Origin: Phallus indusiatus
Lineage: Eukaryota; Basidiomycota; Agaricomycetes; Phallales; Phallaceae
Direction of reading: 5' to 3'
Assembly (NCBI GenBank): GCA_027605045.1
Contig: JAQFWX010000106.1
Location: 1 to 64,000 of the forward strand
Length of the DNA: 64,000 nucleotides
Shown: positions 35,687 to 45,888 of the stretch, one piece after another
Position numbering within the stretch: position 1 is the first letter of the stretch
How the letters are laid out: each line of letters starts with the position of its first letter
Translations under genes and position numbers: made by a program
Notes under the pieces: model-generated
What the model saw: the letters and a program-made list of their open reading frames with translations, nothing else
Database searches by the model: none
What the model was told of the DNA's origin: nothing

Positions 35687-35838
35687 AAGACGTCCGGAAA
35701 TCTACTATGCCTATGTCCCATGTTCCAACCCAGGTCACCACGCGTGATTCTCCAGCTGTCCGTAAATGCTAGACCTTGTCTAAACACTTTATTGACTATA
35801 GCTCCACAAAAAAAAAAAAAAAAGACGTCCGGAAATCT
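35687..35838. mobile_element. Short poly(A) retroposon with 17-bp target-site duplication
   Basis: A 17-bp direct repeat, AAGACGTCCGGAAATCT, occurs at 35687-35703 and 35822-35838. The 118 bp between them end in about 15-16 consecutive A residues placed directly before the second copy. This is the signature of target-primed reverse transcription: a SINE or a retrocopied small RNA. The body contains GTTCCAACCC, loosely like a pol III B box. No known RNA is recognised. Confidence 0.7.
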
Positions 35839-35865
35839 CTGACAACAATATGTAAGGAATCAAGT

Positions 35866-36776
35866 TCATACTGGGGACAATAAAACTATACCGATGTTTG
35901 ACGCTATGTCAAGCAAAAAAAGGTCCCGATTGTTTTGGTCGAACGATTTCTTGAATCCCGAAATCTTTTCATCAAAAATAGGCCCTTTGAAAAACTTCAT
36001 GGCTGACAAAATATCACATGGCTTGTACTTTGAAGCTTTGGTAATAAAAGGAAAGTAAATACCTGCATGATTTTCTGTGTAGTTTTGTATGAATTCAGTG
36101 CATTCACAAGTTTTGTCGATGAGAAGCTTCAACTGGTCACTTGAATGTCTCTGAGGACAGCCAGTCTATCCACTTCGTTTAAATACTCATAAATAGACAA
36201 CAATGTTTCAAAGAGTTCTTTGATTTTGTGATCCTGAATACCATTCATTTGAAGAATCTAAGAAACGGATGATCAAAGGTACTATTGAGAATACAAAACT
36301 GCGCTCTTACATATGGGATCAGGGATAAGACAGTCGGTCCACTTCATTTTCGTGATCATGAATGAATAACAGTTTTTTTTAGGTAATTCTTTGATATTGT
36401 GAGCCCAAGCACCATCCATTGAAGAATCTGAGAGACGGGTAATTAAAGGTACTAGTGAGAATACAAAACTGTGCTGTTACATTTGGGATTAAAGATACGA
36501 TTTTCCAGATTTGTGCGAATTTAACTAGGATATTATCTGGTTAGAATTTATTTTACAAGTTAGGAACAATAAATACAAACCGCAAACCAAGGATCTATTG
36601 CTGTCTTTTACGATCCGGAGATAAGTGGACCAGGACTTTCCTTCGGAATGAATGGAGACTCTCACTCTGCTGTTTTGCTCTGTTGAGGATATTTTGAATT
36701 TCGAAGTGATGTTTTTCACGGTAAAGCTTAGTTGAGTCTGCTTTAACGTTACAAACTCCTGAGATGATTTATACAT
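35866..36776 (-). pseudogene. Broken C2-like plus four-helix-like module, NLR N-terminus type
   Basis: The first exon (36776) reads KSSQEFVTLKQTQLSFTVKN and KSWSTYLRIVKDSNRSLVC, a beta-rich C2-like opening. Helical exons follow: NILVKFAQIWKIVSLIPN, ILQMNGIQDHKIKELFETLL, SIYEYLNEVDRLAVLRD, then DQLKLLIDKTCECTEFIQNY and FDEKISGFKKSFDQNNRDLF. The order resembles the N-terminal C2-like/4HB region of Agaricomycete STAND (NACHT/NLR-like) proteins; this assignment is inference. The frame breaks between VLRD and DQLKLL (single-base type shift near 36140). An exon plus flanking intron is duplicated in tandem with diverged copies at about 36254-36315 and 36422-36485. No NACHT follows. It is probably a dead remnant. 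Confidence 0.45.
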
Positions 36777-37356
36777 GACCGTTAAGTGTGAGTATGGTGA
36801 AACATACTGGATGCTTTACGAAGCTCAGCAGTTGTTTTATATTCCTATCGGGTCACCTGTTTGTCCTTTCTTTCCCCCTTTCATGAGAATTTGAATTATA
36901 AACTCAGCGGTGTCATTATAGCTTTTCGTATAGACTGGCTTGTCAAAGATGTCGGCGATTTATTAAATCTGACGATTTACAGGATTTGTTCATTCCAAAA
37001 AATTTGATTCTTTTGAGATTGTCCTTGAACTGGCTCCAATGAGTCGTTATCGCCACGCTAAATGCCAAAGGAGCATCAACTCGATCGGGTTCTCATGACA
37101 TATGCCACCGCTGTCGCTTTAATATATCGGCGCAGATGGTTAACTTAAGTTCCTCTTCTTTCACGCATTCCAATTTTTATCTTCTTTATTGGAGTCAACT
37201 ATGTGCAGCGAAAGATTCCCATTCAAATCCATGAAATAGATACATGACAGTACTGTGGCGCACCATATATTGTGATCATAAAAACGCGCGTCGCATCCAG
37301 AGAGCATCTGGCTTTATCGTGATGACTGATTTAGATGATAAGTATTAGCTAGGATA
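36777..37356. other. Intergenic region, nothing seen
   Basis: AT-rich, without a recognisable gene. The right end (37225-37356) is the HIT gene 3' flank, which shares a repeat with 35430-35530. Confidence 0.4.
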
Positions 37357-38178
37357 TCAACAAGCCCCTAAAGTAATCGTCCCGCCTTTCTCCAGTATCT
37401 CAATAGCTTGCGAAAGAGTTACGAAATATGACCGTCCTTTTGAATTTCCATTTACGCCTGGTACAATGGGATATTTGTGTTTACGCATAGGTTTATATGG
37501 AAGTCCGTGAACATGCAAGTGTAAGTGAGGAACGGAAATAAACGGGGGTATGTGAAATCCCAGCCTGTATGTCTGCAAGTTTGAGTTTTGTTTCTGTAAT
37601 ATATGGAAGAAACATACACTCGGTCTTCAGGAGGAATATGACTAGGAAGCATATCTAGGGCTCGATGACCGGCTTTTTCCATTTCACGCACTAGATCATA
37701 GGTGTGAGGTGAGGTTCGCGAATGGTCGATGAGGGCTTAACAGACATAAAGGGATATCTAAAGCCTTAAGGTCTTTGACACTACTGAGGGCTGAGATAAT
37801 GTTTTCTCAGTACTAGACGATGGATAAAAACAAAAAAGAGCGAACACCCATGCTTGATTGGCACCACCTGCAAGTGTTCTCGAGCGGCTGGATCTCTGTC
37901 GAAAAACACAACAACATTCGCTTCCTACTCATCTTGTCAGACAATCAATCAAGCATCAAGTTTTCCTCTCATCTCACCCTTAGTAACACTCTGAACCCAT
38001 TTTCTTTACTGACACCGCAGAATTCGCAGTCGGGTTTAAAATCCGATTCTAAGTCTTCCAATTTTGGAGTGGCACTCGACCTGAAGAACTTGAGCAAACT
38101 CGACAATTTGATAGTGAACAGAGGTACGAGGTTGCTGAAGAAGAGGCGGATTCTACTCGTAGAGAAGCTTGTATACAT
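37357..38178 (-). CDS. HIT-domain nucleotide hydrolase, copy 1
   Basis: HIT proteins cleave nucleotide phosphoramidates or dinucleotides through a histidine triad. Exons read CEFCGVSKENGFRVLLR with a CxxC zinc-type pair, then EANVVVFFDRDPAAREHLQV with VPIKH, then VREMEKAGHRALDMLPSHIP, and finally LGFHIPPFISVPHLHLHVHG with the triad HxHxHxx. The tail ends SQAIEILEKGGTITLGAC. This is complete for a HINT3/aprataxin-like HIT domain. Start 38178 gives a roughly 45-residue N-terminal extension rich in Ser and Leu whose status is uncertain. It is a tandem paralogue of the next HIT gene to the right, in the same orientation. Confidence 0.75.
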
Positions 38179-38534
38179 CTCTAGACCTTTGGCTGCTAGC
38201 CTTACGAAGACTTGGGAGACGGGTCAATGCCTGTTCTAATAACCTATCAATTGAATAGCCTTGCAAGCAGAGCCGAGTATAGGCCTGTATAGGCGTAGCA
38301 ACGAGGCAAGCTGGCAGTGCATGTCAGGATTGTTTAGGATGACTGTGACCATATGATGGAGCACCGGGTTAACTTTGACTCTTTTGACTCGATTCTTGAA
38401 GCTTCTGAAATTTAAAGCTCATCGGCTGGCCGTGTCAAGAAAATAAATTACATTGCATTCAAACAAGTCATAATTGTGTAAAACAAAACATTATTTCGCA
38501 TTATAGGGGAATCTCAAATCCTGGGATATTGCCT

Positions 38535-39276
38535 TCAACAAGGAGAGAGCGTTATTGCTCTACCTTTCTGAATGATTTCGATCGCCTGAGAGGTAGTTAC
38601 AAAAAAGGAGTATCCTTTCGAGTTTCCGTTGCTTCCCGTCGAGACTGGATAAAATAGCTTTGATATAAAGCCATTGTATGGAAGCGCTATAGTATGCAAG
38701 TGTAGGTGCTTTATCATAGTCACGGGAGGAATGTGGAATCCCAAGCTGTTTCAAGATATCATAACAATGTTTAGACGTTCAAAATCGCGCCGTAAAGAAA
38801 ATTAAAGCAAGAAACGTACATCCTGTTTTCACGAGGATAGGCATCTGATAATTTGTCCAAGGCTCGATGACCAGCAGCCTCCATTTCTTGAACTGGGAAT
38901 GTTTTAAGTTTGTCCCACCGTACGAATAACAAGAAAAGCCAACTGACTGAGAGGAATATGTTCAGCCGATAATCCCTTCACGCCGTCTGACTTTCGTGAA
39001 CAACGCGCTTCTCATCTCCAAACCGACAAATTTGAAGTCGAACCTACCTATGTGCTTCAAAGGAACCACCAGAAGATGCTCTTGGGCGGCCGGTGATCGA
39101 TCTCGGAAAACCACCACATTTCCCTCCTAGCGCGGAGAAGGGGTGAACAGCAAACCAGCAAACCTAAAAAATATCACCTGAAGCACAATCTTAAAGCCTC
39201 GTTCCTCACTGACGTTGCAGAACACACAATTTGGTTTTGTAGTAGGTTCCGCGGGCGACGCTGAGTGGGAAGTCAT
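38535..39276 (-). CDS. HIT-domain nucleotide hydrolase, copy 2
   Basis: It has the same exon plan as copy 1. It reads MTSHSASPAEPTTKPNCVFC, NVSEERGFKIVLQ, then GNVVVFRDRSPAAQEHLLVV with PLKHI, then VQEMEAAGHRALDKLSDAYP, and MGFHIPPVTMIKHLHLHTIA with the triad HLHLHTI. It ends SQAIEIIQKGRAITLSPC. The ATG at 39274-39276 sits 16 codons before the CxxC pair, a tight and credible N-terminus. Divergence from copy 1 is substantial, so the duplication is not recent. Which of the two keeps the ancestral role cannot be told from sequence alone. Confidence 0.75.
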
Positions 39277-39924
39277 AATGAAACAGTTTGATTGCGGTAG
39301 AACGAGAGTTCGAAGAGAACTTGAGCTCTGGTCGAGGGCAATTATAGCCGTGCTCAGTCACCAGTCGCTGAATGACGTATAGTGCGTCGCCCGCCAAGTG
39401 GTTTGTCTGCCAGGAGCGGTTGATACGAGCACCGTTGTCTTAACAATGTGTGAGGAGAGTAGAGTGAGACTTGAATTTATTGGGTTGAGGAAAGGTGTGA
39501 TAAAAACCAAGTTTGAACTCTGCTTGAAGCTGTCACGGTTGTTATGTTCGAGACAGTCATCACCTTCAGTTGTAGTGTTGCTTTTAACATTGAACATGCT
39601 ATTTCATGAGTAGAGGACGATATGTGCGAGACAGAATTTCAAAAGTATCTATTCTTTACCTAGTACTTGTTTCCTTCGCAGTTGAGAGTACATAAGGTGG
39701 ATTGTGTGGGATATCAAGAAATTTTCAGTATTCGCAAGGCAATTACGCACTATATGAGCATAATATATTGATGCGAATCCATATTTCGTTCCTGAATATC
39801 ACAATTCAACTACATATATATTGAGCATTCGAACGGAGATGGGGAGTTCCTGCTGTAAGAGTATTAGGAAACACATAAATTGAGGTTTGGATAATAAAGC
39901 CTACAATGCGAGTTAGCCCGAGCT
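39277..39924. other. Intergenic region
   Basis: Holds only short overlapping frames on both strands at 39360-39610 with no recognised family, then AT-rich 3' flank of the crotonase gene. Confidence 0.4.
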
Positions 39925-41096
39925 TCACAATCGCGGCTTTGCGTATTTTGTATTGACATTTCGATGGGAGCATATATCAATAACGCTAGAGTATAATCCA
40001 CCCTGTATATGCCAATAAGTATGTGTAATTGATAAATGAGCAATGGAAAATACCCTCAACAACCCCCATACGCCAGTGGTCGCGTTTACACTCCACTTCT
40101 CTGCAATCTCGGAGGCCGATCGCAATAAGGCTTCTGTATCTCCGTCAACGATCTTATCCACTAGACCCGCATCCAGCAATTCAGAGGGCGTGAAACGATG
40201 TCCTTCTAGGACTATCTTCCTTAAGACCCGTTGATCCTTAATCTTCTGAGTAAACAAAGCAGAAAAAGAAGGTGGAAAGGGCGCTCCAAAGTGAACCTAT
40301 TCGTCGAAAGGTATTTAGAATTATTCTTTAAGATCTGCGAAGGAACGCACCTCGTTCATACAACCCCATACTCTACGATGTTTATCTGATCTAATGACGC
40401 GATAATCGCAGGCCATGGCCAACATAAACCCTGCGGCAAAGCAATGTCCGTTGATAACCGAGACGGTCGGGACTTGCATCTTGTCGTTATAAACCTTCTC
40501 GACACAGAGATACTCTGGCACATACTTGGGTATGACAAAAGCCTAGATATCAGGACATTATATGTATCTGACAGAGATATTATGAGACAAAAAGTGCAGA
40601 CATCTCAAAATAACCTTACTGGAAATAATCTCCGGTTTCTTTAAGATTTGATCATATTGGAGACCTAGAGAAAATTGTCTCGACAATTGCATTGTATAAA
40701 AATAATAAATCATTACTTACCATTGCTGAAAAACTTGTCTTGATTTCGCCTTCCCACGATCATTAAAGCACCTTTGGCATACTCTGACTTTTCATGAGCT
40801 GGACTCTTCAACCATTCGCGTTCAACATGGTCAAGTGCAGGTAAGATAGCGCTTTCCATAAAATGTTCCGAGAAACGGTTGTCCTCGCCTTTACTACTAT
40901 ATTAATGCTTCGAAACGCCGATGATGCATTAAGTTTATACTGACCGTTGTGTAATTCTATGATCCATTCGAATGACGAGGCTTCGAGGAACACAAACTTA
41001 GGTCAGATGTTCGTCGAAGAACAAATCAAATCAGTATAACTCACGATGGGTAATTGTAAGAAGTGCTTTGCCTTGGCTAGGGAATTGAGTGGTCAT
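39925..41096 (-). CDS. Enoyl-CoA hydratase/isomerase family (ECI-like crotonase)
   Basis: The start MTTQFPSQGKALLTITHR lies at 41096. Later exons give SSFEWIIELHNG, FVIPKYVPEYLCVEKVYNDK, the crotonase core VPTVSVINGHCFAAGFMLAM with ACDYRVIR, then VHFGAPFPPSFSALF, KIKDQRVLRKIVLEGHRFTP and SELLDAGLVDKIVDGD. The fold and the spacing around NGHCFAAG fit a delta3,delta2-enoyl-CoA isomerase, the auxiliary enzyme for unsaturated fatty acids. The C-terminus depends on the last splice: one frame ends KYAKPRL at 39925, another ends elsewhere, so a PTS1 cannot be claimed. Head-to-head with FOX2. Confidence 0.8.
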
Positions 41097-41335
41097 GCTC
41101 GAACGTCGACGGAAACTTGAATGAGTACCCAACAAAGCCCATTGAGACCGGTTTCGTTCGGCCAATTATGACGCCAGCACCGGAGTCCGATCGTATATTA
41201 CTTTGGCCCAATCACAGCCATCGTCGCTTTGCATGTGATTTTTAAATCACCCTGCTGGCATAACATTCGACATACACTGCACATTAACATATACACCTGC
41301 CAACTCCCTAAGCATTGTCTTTCGATAAATATTTC
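41097..41335. promoter_or_regulatory. Divergent crotonase/FOX2 promoter
   Basis: 239 bp lie between the two ATGs. It contains two CCAAT-type boxes (GGCCAATTA near 41160 and CCCAATCAC near 41208). It also contains a CGG-N18-CCG pair at 41159-41182, the spacing of the yeast oleate response element. A shared promoter for two beta-oxidation genes suggests co-regulation. The identity of the factor in a basidiomycete is unknown. Confidence 0.5.
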
Positions 41336-44300
41336 ATGTCGCTATCATTCAAAGGACACACAGTCGTAGTAACCGGAGCGGGTGGAGGTCTCGGGAAGAC
41401 GTACGTAAATTCGATGCTCACAGTACTGTTTTTGTTGAAGGTCTTGTCTGACTCCTTGCTAGTTATGCAGAGCTATTCGCCTCAAGGGGAGCTAATGTGG
41501 TGGTGAATGATTTAAACAAAGAAGCTGCGATGAAAGTCGTTACCACGATAACAAACGGTATTGCTAGCCGATTGTCAGCTACTTGTGCGAAAGACATTGA
41601 AGGTCGTTTATTGTAGCTGGAGGAAAGGCCGTTGCGAATACATCATCGGTGACCGACGGTGCGGCCGTAATAAAATCTGCAATAGATGCTTTTGGAAATA
41701 TCACTATTCTCATCAACAATGCTGGAATTTTACGGTAAGTATTCAACGCTCACTCTTTCGTGATGTTGTATGACAACTCTTTTCAGTGACAAGAGGTAAT
41801 TTATACGCGATATGGTACTATTATCATATGTTAAATAAAACTCTAGTTTCAAGAACATGTCAGATCAAGAATGGGACATCATACAAGCAGTTCATCTCAA
41901 AGGCGCGTTTTCTTGCAGCAAAGCAGCTTGGCCATACTTCCGTAACCAAAAGTTTGGACGAATAATCAACACTGCTAGTGCTGCTGGCTTATACGGTACG
42001 TTATTCTTCTTGTAATTGGTACCAAGTTGTTTAGACAATGTTATGCATTTAGGAAACATGGGTCAGGCTAATTACTCGGCTGCGAAAATGGGTCTCGTTG
42101 GATTTACGAAGACGCTGGCTCGAGAAGGCGAGAAGTACAATATTCGAGCTGTAGCGATTGCTCCCGTGAGTCGTCAGATTCTTTTTATTACATCTTTCCG
42201 TCTATATTTCGATCTCTCAGGTCGCCGCTTCGGCCATGACGGAGACGGTCATGCCACCTCAGTTACTTGCAGGATTCAAGGTATGCTGGACCTTTTATCG
42301 TAACCCGTGTAACAACTGTTGTTATATTGTCATCACGCAGCCTCAATTTGTTGCGCCCTTTGTGATTGCAGTAACCCATCCAGACGGTCCTAATGCTTCA
42401 GGACGAGTTTTCGAAGGTTTGTGAAGCTCCCTTTTTGCACACATAAACTTAATGAAGGTTGCATAGTTGGAGCTGGTTATGTAGCTGAAATTCGCTGGGA
42501 AAGAAGTAAAGGCGCTGTGATGAAACCAGATAACTCTTTCACTCCTTCAGCAGTAAGTGGCAAGCCTGGAACCAAGGACATTGGACTGCTAACTCGATTC
42601 GTTATAGGTGAAAGAACGATGGAACGAAATTACCAACTTTGACAATGTCGAATAGTGAGAATTACTTCCACAACTTGTTTTCACAAAACGATTTACGTGC
42701 TTTGATTTTCCAGTCCAGAAAACATGGAAAATCAGAATATAACCGTCAGTACATGTTTGGGGTATTGCTTGGTTATTGCTGAATTTTTATTTCTAGACAG
42801 TATATGAGAAAGCAAAGAATGCGCCTCCCAACAAGCAAGCATCCCCAGAAGTGCGTTTCGATGGGAAAACCATCATTATAACTGGTTCAGGTGCCGGTCT
42901 CGGGCGTTCGTATGCTTTAATGTTTGCTCGGTTAGGAGCAAATGTTGTTGTGAACGACGTCAGTGAAAAAGGTGCCAACTCGGTAGTAGACGAAATAAAG
43001 AAAGGTATTTCTACTTTCTATCTGACGGATCAATGGTTACTCAACTCATCTACAGCTGGAGGAAAAGCCATCGCCGCGGTCGGTTCTGTTGAAAACGGAG
43101 ATGCCATTGTCAAGCAGGCGGTGGATGCTTTCGGTGGTGTGCATGTCCTGATTGCCAACGCTGGCATTCTTAGAGATAAGTCCTTTACTGCTATGTCGGA
43201 AAAGGAATGGGACGACGTTATAGCCGTGCACCTCAGGTATTAGTGATTAGTGTATGCCCTTTTTTCTCGAAACTCTTTACTGACCCATTTTCCAGAGGAA
43301 CCTACAAGTGTGCAAAGGCAGTTTGGCCTCTCTTCCAGAAACAGAAGTATGGGCGTATTGTAACGACCACGTCAAGTGTTGGAATGTGTAAGTCTTTTTG
43401 ATTTTTTCAGCGATGCTGGATGCTTATTTCTCTTGTCGTAGTCGGTAACTTCGGTCAGGCTAACGTATGAGTTCCACCGGGTATATACCCGTGGGTCTTT
43501 TCTGATTCCTTTTGCTAGTATTCCGCTGCGAAGGCTGCTATTATTGGATTAACTCGTACTCTTGCTATCGAAGGGTCGAGGTATAACATCTTAGCAAACG
43601 TAATTGCCCCAATCGCCGGGACCGCTATGACTTCAACAATCTGGTAAGGTTATTATTGTCGCATTACTTCAGCATACTAAATATCTAAAAGGCCGGAAGA
43701 AATGGTTCAAATGTTTAAGGCAAGACCGATCTTCAGATTTGGGAAGATCCTCTTATACCTTTCCTATTAGCCCGACTTTGTAGCTCCCATCGTTGGGTAC
43801 TTAGCTAGCGAAAGTACGTTATTTCCAAGTTTATGTGAGAATTATGCGCTGATTAATCTTATTAGGCAATGATGACTGTAGCGGGAAAGTCTTTCAGGTT
43901 CTAGGTGGATGGGCTTCCCAAGCTCGATGGCAACGAACTGGTGGACACAGTTTCCCGGTTAACAAAGTATTACAACCGGAAGATATTATTGCGAAATGGG
44001 AAAAAATTACGAACTTTGGTAGGATTTATATAATCTGGTGGTTCAACTTAGTTCAATCAAATTTCACATCTAGACGACGGACGAGCAACTCATCCAGAGA
44101 CAGCACAGGAAGCTCTTGGACAAGTGCGTGGTTTCTGATTGGATCTCGCTCCTTAGCGCTAACACCTACATAGCTTATTGAAAATTTCTCCAATAACGAA
44201 GATAACGAAGAGGATTCATCGGACCACAGCGATCCAGAAGATTCAGAGCTGGTTGCAAAGGCGAAGAAGGAATGTACCGCCGGACCTGATGAATTTACAT

Positions 44301-45604
44301 GGACCGACCGTGATGTTATTCTCTATAACTTGGGAGTTGGAGCCACCGAGAAGGAATTACAATGGGTTTATGAGGGACACGACGATTTCAGTCCTATCCC
44401 GACTTTTGGTGTGATACCTCAATTCGTTACAACAGGATGCATTTCCATGGATTGGCTCCCGAATTTCAACTTTGTAATTCGATTTCTTTTTACAGCTTGT
44501 GATTGTTCTGACAAAATTTAACAGGGAAGATTATTACACGGTGAACAATATCTTGCAATCAAGAATCCCATTCCAACCAGTGCAACTGTGGTGACCACAT
44601 CAAGGTAATAAATTCTCAAAATGATGCAATCCTTGGCATGGGTATTTAATCGTAGAGTAGGATTTTAGAAGTCTTGGACAAGGGCAAAGCTGCATCAGTC
44701 AGATGCATCTCGGAGACGAAGGACAAGAGCACCGGAAAAGTGTTGTTTGAAAACCAGCAGACGGTGTTCGTCCGGGGTTCGGGAGGTTTTGGAGGAAAGC
44801 GGGTTGGAAAAGGCGAGATGCACGAGTTTTCCATATGCGTAACACTGCTTATTGAATACCGAATCTTGCCTTTTGTCAGATCGTGGGGCGGCAACTGCAG
44901 CCAATGAGATCCCTAAGCGTCAGCCCGATGCTGTTATAGAAGAGAAGACCTTACCTTCACAGGCAGCTCTTTATAGGTCAGCCTTTTTTTCCACAGATCG
45001 AACATTCTTTCGGAGCCACTGATCGTTGAATTTCTTCTGCCTTCAAGGTTAAGCGGTGACAGGAATCCTTTACACGTGTGTTGCGCGAGTGCTTCAGGGG
45101 CATTGTTCTTTTTTACATTCTTTTACTTTTTCCTAGATTTCTCCGGAGTTCGCTGCCATTGGTGGATTTGAAACGCCTATTCTTCATGGTACTTCTCAGC
45201 ATGTTTTCTATTGCATGTCAACAGCCACATTGAAATTGTTTTATCCAGGGCTGTGTAGTTTGGGCTATGCAGGGAAGCACGTCTTGAAAAGTTTCGGGCC
45301 CTATAAAGACATTAAAACTCGGTAAGTGATACATTATTATTGACCGATGCAATGTCTGAAACGATACTATTAAAGTTTTGCCGGTGTTGTCTATCCTGGA
45401 GAGACGCTAATTACTGAAATGTGGAAAGAGGGGAATAAAGTCATTTTTGGTACGTACTCCGCTAGTTTAGATGTAATGAAGGGAGATTTTTATCGTAATC
45501 GTGCTATTTCAGCCACAAAGGTGAAAGAACGGAATGCTACCGTTTTGGCGGCAGCAGCAGCGACGCTGCAGGACGATGGAAGTACGGTTCAGTCGAGACT
45601 ATAA
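41336..45604 (+). CDS. FOX2: Peroxisomal multifunctional beta-oxidation enzyme
   Basis: Fox2 performs the 2-enoyl-CoA hydratase-2 and (R)-3-hydroxyacyl-CoA dehydrogenase steps. Two SDR domains are visible. Domain 1 has [22 protein letters not shown] and [17 protein letters not shown]. Domain 2 has [40 protein letters not shown] and [17 protein letters not shown]. Then comes the hot-dog/MaoC hydratase: [40 protein letters not shown] and [19 protein letters not shown]. The C-terminus SRL is a PTS1 signal. No SCP2 domain is fused. The gene is cut by more than fifteen short introns. ATG 41336-41338 places [16 protein letters not shown] at the expected distance. Confidence 0.94.
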
Positions 45605-45888
45605 GTGTATAAATTATTTTGTACACAATAGAAAATCATAAGTGGTATAGTAGACTCTGCAAATTTCAATGTAAGGAGTTGGGTGAGACCAGGCAAGAAT
45701 CGGAAAAGTAAAACGAAAGGATCTTCGCAAAAACATAGTTAGGGAAAAAACATCGTAGGGACAGTGCGAACAGGAAGAGAGGTTGAAACTAGCGGGGCGA
45801 TACAGTGAAGCCATCTATATTCAATTTCGTTTTTGAACGAAGGGCATTTGTTTCAGAACTGAACATAACATATATGGGGGTGTATATT

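Noticed and set aside
39358..39613. Overlapping frames on both strands upstream of the second HIT gene
   Set aside because: No recognised family, and both strands are open with similar quality, which suggests chance.
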